Assembly (NCBI GenBank): GCA_003219695.1
Contig: QHQA01000050.1
Span: 34,867-98,866, forward strand
Length of the DNA: 64,000 nucleotides
Reading direction: 5' to 3'
Source of the DNA: Verrucomicrobiota bacterium
Lineage (GTDB): Bacteria; Verrucomicrobiota; Verrucomicrobiia; Chthoniobacterales; UBA10450
Every line of letters starts with the position of its first letter. Positions within the stretch are counted from its first letter, which is position 1. Both the position numbers and the translations under genes were made by a program. This document shows positions 31,300-40,127 of this stretch, piece by piece. The notes under the pieces are model-generated. The model ran no database searches. It was not told the origin of the DNA and saw nothing but the letters and a program-made list of their open reading frames with translations.

Positions 31300-32433
31300 T
31301 CAATGAGTCTCAACGGCAATATCGACACTGGCCGTAGCCGCGGGCGGGATGTTTAGCCCTCCCATTACAAGCACGCCGCGATTACCATTCAGGACTATTG
31401 CGGAGTGGCCAGCCTGGGGAACACTCATGGAGCCGGCCGACGTCCAGGTTCCTGTCCGCGGGTCATAGAGATCGGCACTAGACACCGGCGTTTCAAAGGC
31501 CGTGTGGCCACCGGGGATCAGCACCCGGCCGTCGCGCAGACGCACTCCGGCATACTCAGCCTCGCTCCGACCAGCCGTCATGTCGCCGGTCATGGTCCAC
31601 TGGCCGGTGTGCGGGTCGAAGATCTCTGCGGACGTGAACCGTGGCTCCTCCTCTGAGCTGTCACCCCCGGCGACCAGAACCCGGCCATCAAGCAGACGAA
31701 CCGCTGTGGGGTCCGCACGCGCGGTGCTCATGCTTCCGGTCAAAGTCCAAGTCCCGGTCACCGGATTATAAATCTCCGCGCTGGCGATCGCCGGGCCAGC
31801 TAATGTCGCGAGCCCGCCCGCAACCAGAACGCGGCCATCATGAAGCACCGCGTTCACGAATTCGCCCCGAGCGACATTCATGCTTCCCGTTGGAGTCCAG
31901 GTGTTGGTCGCCTCGTCGTAGATCTCGGCCGATGTTAGTGACGTAAATCCGTCGCTTCCCGTGCCACCTGCAACCAAGACCTTGCGCCCAGGCAGCAGCA
32001 CCGCGACGAAGTCCTCGAAGCGCGCATCATTCATCGGCGCGGTTAGCGACCAGGTATTGGTGGAGGGATCGTAGATTTCGGCGCTGGCAAGGATATTGAA
32101 AAATTGGTCGCCTCCGCCGATGACCATGACCCGGCCATCCTCCAGTCGGATTGCAACGGGCGCAGCACGTGCCGTGTTCATGGGCGCTACCTGCGTCCAC
32201 GCCCCTGTTTTCAAGTTGTAAATTTCGGCGTCTGCGAAGATCAAATCGGGAAAGGGAATACTCCCGTCAAATCCGCCGGCCACCAAGACATTGCCGTTCA
32301 GCAGCTCGGCGGCCACGAAGAATGAGCGTGCCTTGTTCATGGGATTCGCCGGAGTCCACGTGATCCCCTGCGCGTAGGCTGCTGCACAGACGAACAGCGG
32401 AAACGCGATGATTGAGATAATCTTTGTTTTCAT
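31300..32433 (-). CDS. Secreted kelch-repeat beta-propeller protein (copy 2)
   Basis: This is a close paralogue of the kelch protein at 28430-29602. From the ATG at 32433 it has 377 aa with an almost identical signal (IIAFPLFVCAAAYAQ) and about six kelch blades. It lacks the long Pro/Arg tail and ends DIAVETH. An in-frame ATG at 32529 would place the promoter element inside the gene, so 32433 is preferred. It has its own ECF-like promoter (32472-32508) and its own terminator. The pair looks like a recent duplication with separate promoters. Confidence 0.85.
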   Translation of the reverse strand: MKTKIISIIAFPLFVCAAAYAQGITWTPANPMNKARSFFVAAELLNGNVLVAGGFDGSIPFPDLIFADAEIYNLKTGAWTQVAPMNTARAAPVAIRLEDGRVMVIGGGDQFFNILASAEIYDPSTNTWSLTAPMNDARFEDFVAVLLPGRKVLVAGGTGSDGFTSLTSAEIYDEATNTWTPTGSMNVARGEFVNAVLHDGRVLVAGGLATLAGPAIASAEIYNPVTGTWTLTGSMSTARADPTAVRLLDGRVLVAGGDSSEEEPRFTSAEIFDPHTGQWTMTGDMTAGRSEAEYAGVRLRDGRVLIPGGHTAFETPVSSADLYDPRTGTWTSAGSMSVPQAGHSAIVLNGNRGVLVMGGLNIPPAATASVDIAVETH

Positions 32434-32471
32434 ATTTTTTGTTGAGGTTGGATTGTTGTTGTTGTCAAGGA

Positions 32472-32508
32472 TGTACAGCCGGAAATTTGGCCTGAGGTTA
32501 CGCGGAAA
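32472..32508 (-). promoter_or_regulatory. ECF-type promoter element, copy B
   Basis: On the minus strand: CCGCGTAACCTCAGGCCA then AATTTCCGGCTGTACA. It ends 38 bp before the kelch copy-2 start. Spacing and core match copies A, C and D. Confidence 0.65.
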
Positions 32509-32527
32509 AATTGAAGTTTGGCAAGAC

Positions 32528-32561
32528 AAAAAGCCGCCAGGCTGTGACGCGTGACGGCTTT
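32528..32561 (-). terminator. Intrinsic terminator, copy 3 of 3
   Basis: The minus strand reads AAGCCGTCACGCGTCACAGC then CTGGCGGCTTTTTGT. It lies ~95 bp after the frameshifted secreted-protein gene and just before the promoter of kelch copy 2, insulating the two units. Confidence 0.72.
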
Positions 32562-32656
32562 GCCAATTGCGGCTGTCTAGGTGGTCGAGTTATGGGGCGA
32601 ACTGAATCTGTCCGCTAAGCGGTGTTTTGTCTTCCGCAGTTGCAGGGATCAGTAAT

Positions 32657-33102
32657 TCAATCAATCAAATCGCAAACATTTGTAACTTGCCCGTTCCCGG
32701 TGTCCGACAGGAGATTGCCGTTTGGGTCAAACACGAGAGTAAAATCTCCGCTCTGGAACCGAATCCCGAATCCTGGAGTTGCTGGATCGTCAATAGCGCC
32801 GCGGCCGAGGCCCCTCACGACGGTGTTGCCATCGTGAAAACGGCGGTGGTAGCTGGGGAGGTAACGAGAACGCCACCGCCTGGCAAACTGATCACCCCTA
32901 GCCTTCCGGTGATTGTCTCTTGAACCGCAAAGCCACACACGGAGGCGGGAATAGTGAACGTCATGTAAAATGGCCCTGGCCGGCCACTACCGCGTGCGAG
33001 CTCCGCTGTTGGGAGGCCCAGCCCCGCCAAGATTAAACAAGTTGCCGCTACCAGGCGGAATCTTGTGTTGGTTAGTATCGATTTAATGTTCTGTTTGTTC
33101 AT
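32657..33102 (-). pseudogene. Frameshifted secreted protein gene
   Basis: The reading frame starts at 33102 with a signal peptide (RLVAATCLILAGLGLPTAEL). It continues through FYMTFTIPASVCGFAVQETI and GRLGVISLPGGGVLVTSPAT, and stops at 32815 after FTMATPS. A second frame, overlapping it and shifted by one base, continues GNTVVRGLGRGAIDDPAT, SGDFTLVFDPNGNLLSDTG and ends NVCDLID at 32657. Together they would give a ~148-aa secreted protein. The break lies near 32830-32840. It has an ECF-like promoter and a terminator, so the loss may be recent or a sequencing error. The function of the intact form is unknown. Confidence 0.65.
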
Positions 33103-33178
33103 GATTTAATTTCCTTTTCTTGTTTTGGCCTTCGCTGACTTCTCGTTGTTGAGGAGTTCATTTCAGGCCGTTGACGGA

Positions 33179-33216
33179 TGTACAGCCGGAAATTCGGCCC
33201 GAGGTTACGCGGAAAA
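33179..33216 (-). promoter_or_regulatory. ECF-type promoter element, copy C
   Basis: On the minus strand: CCGCGTAACCTCGGGCCG then AATTTCCGGCTGTACA. It lies 76 bp before the frameshifted secreted-protein gene. Confidence 0.65.
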
Positions 33217-33450
33217 GTCTGTAAATCGTTAAACCGTTGAAGCGTTAAAGTGTTAAAGCGGACATTCGCCTTAAGAGCTGCTCGGAAAGTTTTCGCAGCA
33301 GGCAGCGGATTGTCACGGATTGGGGAGACCGAACAGCGCTCAAGGCAACCGGGGTCATCGACCCCCCGGCTACAATGCTGAGCATGGCGAGGTAACGAAC
33401 CAGGCGGCTGGGCAGTTGCGGCAGTCGTGGGAAACGGATAGTTTCCGTTA
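33217..33450. repeat. Spacer with GTTAAAGCG-like repeats and a REP-like hairpin
   Basis: The spacer holds tandem degenerate GTTAAA(G/C)CGTTGAAGCGTTAAA units (33228-33260; also at 39961-39985). It also holds the hairpin AACCGGGGTCATCGACCCCC followed by CGGCTACA (33345-33373), a relative of the palindromes at 9162 and 13955. No gene is seen. Confidence 0.5.
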
Positions 33451-33666
33451 ATGCTCGAACAGATCCGCCGTTTCCTTCGCGCCGTCCCGTTTGTGCCGTT
33501 TCAGATTCACACCAGCGCAGGAGAAGTGTTCAGCGTGGAGCACCCAGAAAACTGCGCGATCGTGGCACACACCGTGGTGGTGGCTTTGCCCGATGGAGAA
33601 AATGCGATCATGCTAAGTCCCTTGCACATCAACGGAGTGGCAGGCGCGCAGCCGGCAGGCTATTGA
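33451..33666 (+). CDS. Small hypothetical protein, 71 aa (paralogue of 30977-31180)
   Basis: This small soluble protein starts MLEQIRRFLRAVPFVPFQIH. It has the pattern PFVPFxIxTSAGExFSVEHPE and a Val-rich beta segment (IVAHTVVVALPDGENAIMLS). It has the same layout as the 67-aa product at 30977. The role is unknown. It faces away from the kinase gene, whose 3' end lies ~130 bp downstream. Confidence 0.6.
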   Translation: MLEQIRRFLRAVPFVPFQIHTSAGEVFSVEHPENCAIVAHTVVVALPDGENAIMLSPLHINGVAGAQPAGY

Positions 33667-33795
33667 GCGCAAACTCCGACTGCTTTCGGGGTCCACTTTT
33701 GCGAAAGAACAATCTTTGTTTTCGCTCCGCCGCCGTAGCGGCTCTGACGCGCAGGAGGCTTGGTTATCTTCTGTTCTAAATTTGCTCCCGATCGG

Positions 33796-36180
33796 CTACT
33801 TCTCTGCGGCTAATTCCTGAAAGCGAGGATCGTTGCGGATCTGGTCCCACACTGGATCGAGTCGCAGCTGCGCCGTAGTAATCGCACCGCCATACGGTAT
33901 CTGCAGGAGCCGCTTGAGAATGGGGATCGCGTGATCGGCGTCTCCCAGTAGAGCGTAGATATCCGCCATCTTCTCCTCTCTTACGGGGCCATCTACTGGA
34001 TCTTTAGAAGTGGGATCTATAGCCATGGCTTTTTGTCCTTCGGCGATACCGGCGGCCGCTTCGCCCAAACCTGCATACGCTTGACCCAAAAACGCATGCG
34101 TTAGGCTCGCGGAAAAGGAATCCGGCGGCATCTTCTTGAGCTGGCTGTCGAAATCCTGTGCGGCGTCCCGGTAAGTGGCACGCGCCGCGGCGATATCGCC
34201 GGCGCGTTGCTGACTCAAACCGAGAAGAAGTTTTTCGATGTTGCGTGTGTTGCGGTCGGTCTCGGCAGCCAGAGCTTTTGAGAGTATCTCGATGGCCTCA
34301 GCGTAACGGCGCTGGAACAGGGCATAGATAGCATGCGGGGTCGGATCGAGACGGGGATTTGCGAGCAGCGGTTCCATCGCCTGGAGATCGCCGGTTGCCA
34401 AAAAGAGATCCGCTTTCATAGAGACGAGACCGAGATCGCGATTCGCTGGCGTCCACGCAAGCGCGCGATCAACTGTGGCTAGAGCTTCGGGAAAACGGCG
34501 CAGGCACCTATACGTAGTCGCGAGACTGAAGGAGGCATGGACGTTGCGAGGATCAAGCTCAACGACGCGGCGTTGCTCCGCAACCGCCTCGTCCCAATGT
34601 CCAAGCCGTCGTTGGAGTGCAGCGAGCGCTTCGATAACATCAGCGCTGTTTGGAAGACCTTTTTCGGCTTGCTGGAATTCCGCCAGCGCACCGGCGTAAT
34701 CGCGCTGTGCGTAATAACGGTAATAACCAAGGGCAAGATGAACCTCGGGCAAGTTCGGATCGAGGGCGAGGGCGCGATCGAGGGCATCCTTGGCTGCCGC
34801 CAGCCGTGCCGGGCTTGGATCAGTTCCTAGCCAGTAACTCCCGCTTTGCCCCATGGAGAGATATGCCCAAGCCTGCGCAAAACTGGGATCCAACCTCACC
34901 GCCTCTTGGAATAACCGAATCGCACCCTCCTGGTGCCACCAGCCTGGAAACGTGCGGCCCCTAAGATAAGCATCGTAGGCGGCAGGATTGTTCGTCTGCT
35001 CGGCTGCCAGGAGCGTTTTTTCTTGATCGGAAAGATTGGCGCGTCTCACGAGCGCCCGTTCCGCCTGGACACGCTGCAATTCCCACAGCGCACCGGTAAG
35101 ACCAATCGCAACGACGAGGATAAGCGCCGCGATCAAGCTTGCGACCAGCGGTTTCCTCTTGCACCAGCGCCAGACACGCTCCAATCGCGAGGAGCGACGG
35201 GATCGAATCGGTTCGTTGCGCAGAAATCGCTCGATATCTTCCGCGAGCGCCTCGGCCGAGGCGTAGCGATTGGCTGGTTCCTTTTCGAGACATTTCAAGC
35301 AAATCGTCTCGAGGTCGCGATCTACTTTTGGATTCCAGAGGCGTGGGTGTCGCGGCTCGGTTTCCAAAACCAGGCGGATCGTCTCATAGGTTGTCTCTCC
35401 AGCGAAAGGCGCATGGCCAGTCAGCAATTGGTAAAACACTGCGCCGAGTCCATAGACATCCGTGGCGCAGCTGACAGCCGCGTTGCTTCCCACAGCTTGT
35501 TCCGGCGCCATGTAGCTGGGTGTGCCCAAAACTTCCAGCGTGCGCGTGACCGTGCTCTCCGTTTCCACGAGCCGCGCGAGCCCAAAATCGGTCACATGTG
35601 GTTCGCCCTTTGCGTCGAGCAGAATATTCCCCGGCTTGACGTCCCGATGCAGAACACCGTTTTGATGGGCATGATGAAGCGTGTGCGCCAGCTTTGCCAT
35701 TAGTTCCGCCGCCTTGCGGCCTGGCAACGGCTCGCTGCCGATGATTTTGTCGAGCTGCCCGCCTTCGATCAATTTCATGCTGAAATAGCAGGCGCCGTCA
35801 CGCTCGCCGATTTCGTAAATCGGAACGATGCGCGGATCATCCAGATGAGCAGCAGCTTCCGCTTCCATCCGAAAGCGCTTCACGTGTGCTTCTGTCGCCC
35901 AGTGAGCGAGGCCAATCACTTTGAGCGCCACAATCCGATTGAGACTTTTTTGTCGCGCCCGATACACCACTCCCTGGCCACCGCGTCCGATTTCTTCGAG
36001 TAATTCGTAATCGCCGAAATCTTTCAACATCCGTGCGATCGTTGGTGCAGACGTCTCGTCATTTTCGTTGTCGAGCGAGGCGAGCCCAGCTTTAAGCAGA
36101 CACACGCTGCAGACTCCCTGCGGCGCATCCGCGAACACGGTGGCCCCGCATTCTGCGCAAACTCTCCTAGCGTTTGTCAT
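33796..36180 (-). CDS. Ser/Thr protein kinase with TM helix and TPR domain
   Basis: From the ATG at 36180 the product is 794 aa. The N-terminus has a zinc-ribbon-like CAECG...CSVC motif. The kinase domain follows (about 58-330): glycine loop IGRGGQGVVYRA, Lys87 in VALKVIG, HRDVKPGNILLDAKG (Asp170), DFG (188-190) and GTPSYMAPEQ. A TM helix (LVASLIAALILVVAIGL, about 355) leads to an extracytoplasmic or soluble part with at least six TPR-like repeats. It is a Hanks-type kinase, probably a membrane sensor. It directly follows the ECF sigma gene, with an ECF-like promoter over the sigma stop codon, so the two probably form one regulatory unit. Confidence 0.93.
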   Translation of the reverse strand: MTNARRVCAECGATVFADAPQGVCSVCLLKAGLASLDNENDETSAPTIARMLKDFGDYELLEEIGRGGQGVVYRARQKSLNRIVALKVIGLAHWATEAHVKRFRMEAEAAAHLDDPRIVPIYEIGERDGACYFSMKLIEGGQLDKIIGSEPLPGRKAAELMAKLAHTLHHAHQNGVLHRDVKPGNILLDAKGEPHVTDFGLARLVETESTVTRTLEVLGTPSYMAPEQAVGSNAAVSCATDVYGLGAVFYQLLTGHAPFAGETTYETIRLVLETEPRHPRLWNPKVDRDLETICLKCLEKEPANRYASAEALAEDIERFLRNEPIRSRRSSRLERVWRWCKRKPLVASLIAALILVVAIGLTGALWELQRVQAERALVRRANLSDQEKTLLAAEQTNNPAAYDAYLRGRTFPGWWHQEGAIRLFQEAVRLDPSFAQAWAYLSMGQSGSYWLGTDPSPARLAAAKDALDRALALDPNLPEVHLALGYYRYYAQRDYAGALAEFQQAEKGLPNSADVIEALAALQRRLGHWDEAVAEQRRVVELDPRNVHASFSLATTYRCLRRFPEALATVDRALAWTPANRDLGLVSMKADLFLATGDLQAMEPLLANPRLDPTPHAIYALFQRRYAEAIEILSKALAAETDRNTRNIEKLLLGLSQQRAGDIAAARATYRDAAQDFDSQLKKMPPDSFSASLTHAFLGQAYAGLGEAAAGIAEGQKAMAIDPTSKDPVDGPVREEKMADIYALLGDADHAIPILKRLLQIPYGGAITTAQLRLDPVWDQIRNDPRFQELAAEK

Positions 36181-36211
36181 CCTGTTTTCCGGCGAATTGA
36201 CCGTCCCTACG

Positions 36212-36245
36212 TGTACAGCCGGAAATTCTTTCACAGGTTACGTTT
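36212..36245 (-). promoter_or_regulatory. ECF-type promoter element, copy D, overlapping the sigma stop
   Basis: On the minus strand: CAAACGTAACCTGTGAAAG then AATTTCCGGCTGTACA, with the sigma gene TAA inside GTAACC. It lies 31 bp before the kinase start. The spacer bases differ from copies A-C, while GTAACCT and AATTTCCGGCTGTACA are kept, which marks those as the constrained parts. Confidence 0.65.
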
Positions 36246-37029
36246 GCAATACGGCGATGAAATGTCGCAGCTCATCCTCGACGTCTTCCGGCACTGCGAC
36301 CGTATGGGCAATCTCTTCGTGTAACAACTGCCGATAGCGATGGCGCAAACGGTGAAACGCTTGTTTCACGGCGTTTTCGGTCATTTGCATTTCGGCAGCG
36401 ATCTTAGCTTGCGAAGGCTGGCCGGCTTCCCCCGCAAATGATTCTTTAAAGCGGTCGAACAACGGCAGTTTGCCAGCGGCTTCATATTCTGCTCCGAGCC
36501 GCACCAGCACTTGCTCCAATAATGTTAATGCCCAACGACGCTCGTAAATGCGATCCGGGCTCAATTTGTGGGCCGGCTCCTGGTCGGCGCGTTCGCGCGC
36601 GAGCAAATCGTCGAGCGAAATCAGAGGCCGGCCTTTGCCTCGTTTGACGGTCATTTCGCGATGCCGCGCCTTGGAGAGAAAATTCTTGATGGATGCCAGT
36701 AGATAAGAACGCAAGCGTCCCCTTTCCTGCCTGACCGTTTCGAAGTCCCGTCGTTCAAGCAGGCGCACAAAAAAGGCTTGAGTGAGATCCTGCGCTTCCT
36801 GCGGCTTATAGCCTTGGCGCCTAACGAACCCGTAAATTGGCCACCAGTAGGTTCGGCAAAGCTTCTCCAGCGCTTCTTTTGCTGCCGCCGAATCACCTCG
36901 AGCGGCTAGCACGACGCTCCAATGAGTTGTGGCGAAAGCGACTCCACCATCTTCCGCGCTTCCACCAACCCCAGTCAATGAGCTCACCTGATCATCAGCA
37001 GGCACGCTCCGATACAAGTAAAAAGGCAC
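36238..37029 (-). CDS. ECF-type RNA polymerase sigma factor
   Basis: This 263-aa sigma-70 family factor of the extracytoplasmic-function type has region 2 in YWWPIYGFVRRQGYKPQEAQ, continuing DLTQAFFVRLLER. Region 4 is the helix-turn-helix QAKIAAEMQMTENAVKQAFH, continuing RLRHRYRQLLHEEIA. It would direct RNA polymerase to a specific promoter set, and the four-copy element near the local genes is the natural candidate. No anti-sigma factor is visible; the adjacent Ser/Thr kinase may control its activity. The exact start is uncertain, since the first ~25 residues are poorly conserved. Confidence 0.88.
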   Translation of the reverse strand: MPFYLYRSVPADDQVSSLTGVGGSAEDGGVAFATTHWSVVLAARGDSAAAKEALEKLCRTYWWPIYGFVRRQGYKPQEAQDLTQAFFVRLLERRDFETVRQERGRLRSYLLASIKNFLSKARHREMTVKRGKGRPLISLDDLLARERADQEPAHKLSPDRIYERRWALTLLEQVLVRLGAEYEAAGKLPLFDRFKESFAGEAGQPSQAKIAAEMQMTENAVKQAFHRLRHRYRQLLHEEIAHTVAVPEDVEDELRHFIAVLQT

Positions 37030-37096
37030 GGGAAAAGCAAGCCTGCGTTAAACTGCAAGGAACGACAGCTTCCAAGCCGTCGTGCTTCTTCGACGA

Positions 37097-39901
37097 CTAG
37101 GAAGTCGCCATTCCTTGAAGCAAAGGCGCCAGCCAATCGGGAGTCTTTATCTCCAAGTGCCCTTTCAAAATCTCGCGGATAAAAACGCAAAAATCGCCGC
37201 CGCAATCGGCGCAAAGTTTTTCCATCGTGTACGCGCCCAGCATGCGATAGCTCTCAAACTGTGATTCGGAGAAAAACTGGTCGCTTGTGCTCTCATGCGG
37301 GAACGCCGGGTTCCTCTTGAAATATTCGTAGATGTCTCGCGGTTCATCGCCATAACAGGCCGGCTTGATGTAAATGATCACGCCATCAGGCGCATCGGGC
37401 CCGTCCACCGCTGAATAGCAGACGCGGCCTATGGCACACCTGTGTCCCGAGTCTTTTGGCGTCTCGACCGCGCTGCGCGGATAAATCGTCATGGTCTCGA
37501 ACTCGATCGGGATTCCAAAATCGATTCGAATTTTGCGCACCGCTTCACCCAGATCGGCAAAGGAACATTCCGGATCTTCGCCGCAATCGCTCACCACGAT
37601 GTAATGGCAGCGGCGCAGCACCATCTCGTAAAGACCCAGATTCTCGAAGTGGCCACCATCGGACAGATTCACGTATTTGTAGCGATCGGTGGTGTTGCCA
37701 ACCGCCTCAGAAAAGAGCGGCCCTACCGAATATCCAGGACCGGATCGACGCCACGTTTTGGCGCCCGGCGGTCCGGGGTTTCCCAGCCACCAGCCCAAGC
37801 GCACATTAAATAACGTCATCAGAAAACCGACCACCGGGGAAGAGTGATACCCCATGTTGGGATTCGCGGCTGCCCCGGAAATGGCCATCGCTGTGCCCAA
37901 TGAAATTCCGTCGCCGTATTCCGCCGAGGGCCGGTAGCCGACTCGTTTGTTCGATGAACCGCAATGTAGCCGGCTCATTGTGAAGGATTCGGCCTTTCGT
38001 TCCTGCCATGCTAACTCTTCACCCCTAACGAGATTGAGCGCGCCATTGAGCACCTGAAGCGGCCTTTCCGAAGACAACTTGTGCAATTCAAAATTGTCAT
38101 CCGGGTCGAAGCCGGTAAATAGATGCGGCTCGCGCGTTGCGCGCGACGCGGCGAGATAAGCGCGGATCAATCGGTTTCGATAGGTCGCGTGAAGAGAAAA
38201 CCTGTTCGCGTTGATACCAAAACCTATCACGATTCCGAAGAGCAGCATGGCGCCTGTGAGAAAGACCACGACGAACAGTTGAACCTGCCACGAATTCGGA
38301 TCTGCGATTTGTCCTAGCCTCCCGCCCAAAACCAAAGCAGTGGCGTGTTGTGCCCAAGGCTGAGCGCCAACCACCACGAGGACCCACGAAATGACAATTG
38401 ATAGCAACACAAAAAAAATAGCCGCCACCGCAACCAGAAGCCATTGGAACCCGGCCTTGTCGCCAAGCCACTTACTCAGCCTGGACCGAAGAGCTAGCAG
38501 CGCGCCCGCCATTCCTGTCATGCCACCGAAGGCTCCCAGGAGAGCCTTTGCCACGGGGTTAGCCTTTAAGTGTCCGAGAAAGACGTCGATCTGATTTGAC
38601 TTTGCGGAAATGGCTTGCGCGCCCCAAAGAACGATCGCGGTCACTACGATCCAGCCCAAAATCGTGATGAGAATCCACGCCGCCGAGCGGCCCCACCACT
38701 CGCGATCTTCGTCCTGCGTCACTCGGCTGGTCAATCCTGTGAAGAGGAAATTGACTAACAGCAATACGCCCAGGATAAGCGCGGGCGCGAAGCAGAGGTG
38801 CGCGACAGCGTTTGTCAGCGGCGTGAAAAATATTCTGGTAGCGCTGACCCACAGACAGAAGCCGGCGACTGCCGCCGCCAGCGCGATAGTCCCGAGTCGC
38901 CAGAGCGAATCAGCGAGGCGACTGGGCCGCGCCTTTTTATCGCTCTTACGAAATGCACGAATCACCAACGCGATAACGCCGCCGAAGAAATAGCTCGCGA
39001 CGAAAAAAACCACAAATTTGGCCAACCATTCCTTCGCTTGAAACGGATCGCTGCCATGAACATTGCGAAACAACGCCCACCATTCGGTCAAAACCAGAGC
39101 TGCCAGCGCTAATGGAACTTGGCGGAATTTCAGAAAACGGCGTTGTGACCATCGCGCATTGCCAGTGGAAGGAACATCGATGATCGCGTAGGCCATTGCC
39201 ACGGCGATCAGAACAAATCCAACTATGACCAAGGCGTTGAGCGGGAAATTCCACCATTCCTTTAGCTGGATGGTTTTCGTTTGGTCCGAAGCCGCATCCC
39301 AGTTCGGCGATACCATGATCGCAGCGAGATACAAACGCGGGATCATCATCGCCGCTGCCAGCCACGAGATTAGCACCAGCCAGTTCAAAAACATGTTGCG
39401 GACGAACGTGGCGATCAGCGTCCAAAAATCCACCGAGGTCACGCCCACGCGAGGCGCCAGATAATTGCTGAATTCCCGCAGATGCCGGATCGCACGAGGC
39501 TCGGGGTCCAGAGTGGAATCGGGCCGGCGCTTCAATTCCTCTGCCACCCCATGGATGCCCTGCGGATGATTCCTGATCCATGCGCTCAACCAACTGCCGA
39601 TGTAGCCGCCGCCGGAAACGGTGGAAAGATAATGGAACTTGCCGAGCAACCCGCAGCGCGCCAAGCCTTGCAACACGCCAAGAGCAAAGGTTGCGCTGCG
39701 AATCCCCCCACCGGAGATGCAAAGCGCCGCTCGCTTTTCTTTCAGACCATGGACCGCGTCGCAAAATCCTTTGAACTGAGTCTGCGGCTCAGCCGAACGG
39801 GGAAAGTCAGGCGGCAGTCCTCCATGCAGAGCAGTGAACTCTTCCTCGAGCACTTCGTGCAATAACAATGGAGAACTTGCCGATGAAGTTTCCTCTGTCA
39901 T
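37097..39901 (-). CDS. Patatin-like phospholipase with central membrane helices, 934 aa
   Basis: This large protein combines a patatin (calcium-independent lipase) fold with a multi-pass membrane segment. The N-terminal part has the oxyanion-hole motif ALCISGGGIRSATFALGVLQ and the nucleophile segment STVSGGGYIGSW (Ser96). A long central insertion (about 160-570) carries about ten hydrophobic helices. The second catalytic residue lies past the insertion in VNLSDGGHFENLGLYEMV (Asp of the Ser-Asp dyad). It is therefore a split patatin domain with membrane helices between dyad parts. It would hydrolyse acyl chains of membrane lipids. Neighbouring sigma/kinase genes run the same way but are probably a separate unit. 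Confidence 0.85.
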   Translation of the reverse strand: MTEETSSASSPLLLHEVLEEEFTALHGGLPPDFPRSAEPQTQFKGFCDAVHGLKEKRAALCISGGGIRSATFALGVLQGLARCGLLGKFHYLSTVSGGGYIGSWLSAWIRNHPQGIHGVAEELKRRPDSTLDPEPRAIRHLREFSNYLAPRVGVTSVDFWTLIATFVRNMFLNWLVLISWLAAAMMIPRLYLAAIMVSPNWDAASDQTKTIQLKEWWNFPLNALVIVGFVLIAVAMAYAIIDVPSTGNARWSQRRFLKFRQVPLALAALVLTEWWALFRNVHGSDPFQAKEWLAKFVVFFVASYFFGGVIALVIRAFRKSDKKARPSRLADSLWRLGTIALAAAVAGFCLWVSATRIFFTPLTNAVAHLCFAPALILGVLLLVNFLFTGLTSRVTQDEDREWWGRSAAWILITILGWIVVTAIVLWGAQAISAKSNQIDVFLGHLKANPVAKALLGAFGGMTGMAGALLALRSRLSKWLGDKAGFQWLLVAVAAIFFVLLSIVISWVLVVVGAQPWAQHATALVLGGRLGQIADPNSWQVQLFVVVFLTGAMLLFGIVIGFGINANRFSLHATYRNRLIRAYLAASRATREPHLFTGFDPDDNFELHKLSSERPLQVLNGALNLVRGEELAWQERKAESFTMSRLHCGSSNKRVGYRPSAEYGDGISLGTAMAISGAAANPNMGYHSSPVVGFLMTLFNVRLGWWLGNPGPPGAKTWRRSGPGYSVGPLFSEAVGNTTDRYKYVNLSDGGHFENLGLYEMVLRRCHYIVVSDCGEDPECSFADLGEAVRKIRIDFGIPIEFETMTIYPRSAVETPKDSGHRCAIGRVCYSAVDGPDAPDGVIIYIKPACYGDEPRDIYEYFKRNPAFPHESTSDQFFSESQFESYRMLGAYTMEKLCADCGGDFCVFIREILKGHLEIKTPDWLAPLLQGMATS

Positions 39902-39996
39902 AGCTGCGAACCCCGAAAGTATTCAGGGCTTCGCGCCTCCACCGTTTATCACAAGACGTTGAATGGTTAAAGCGTTAAAGCGTTCTAGAGAGAAAT

Positions 39997-40127
39997 GCCT
40001 CTGTCAGTCGCCATTCACTTGAGCGAACGGACGTTTAGGGATAGCTTTTCTTCCTCGCAAAACGCGGTATATGTCTGTGCTAATTCTGCGCCCGTAGCTC
40101 AGCCGGATAGAGCAACGGATTTCTAAT
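39997..40127 (+). other. tRNA-Arg 5' fragment with duplicated upstream flank (candidate attachment-site half)
   Basis: Bases 40088-40127 match the first 40 nt of the tRNA-Arg(TCT) gene at 63794 exactly, ending just past the anticodon loop (GGATTTCTAAT), after which the match stops. The upstream ~90 bp (GCCTCTGTCAGTCGCCATT ... ACGCGGTATATGTC) also match the flank of the intact tRNA with scattered substitutions. It cannot form a tRNA. It marks the left border of the 23.7-kb accessory region. Confidence 0.85.

Noticed and set aside
28430..32433. Possible CRISPR or tandem DNA repeats in the kelch genes
   Set aside because: Periodicity follows kelch blades in the reading frame.
40088..40127. Complete tRNA at 40.1 kb
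   Set aside because: Only the 5' half up to the anticodon loop matches; no 3' half follows.
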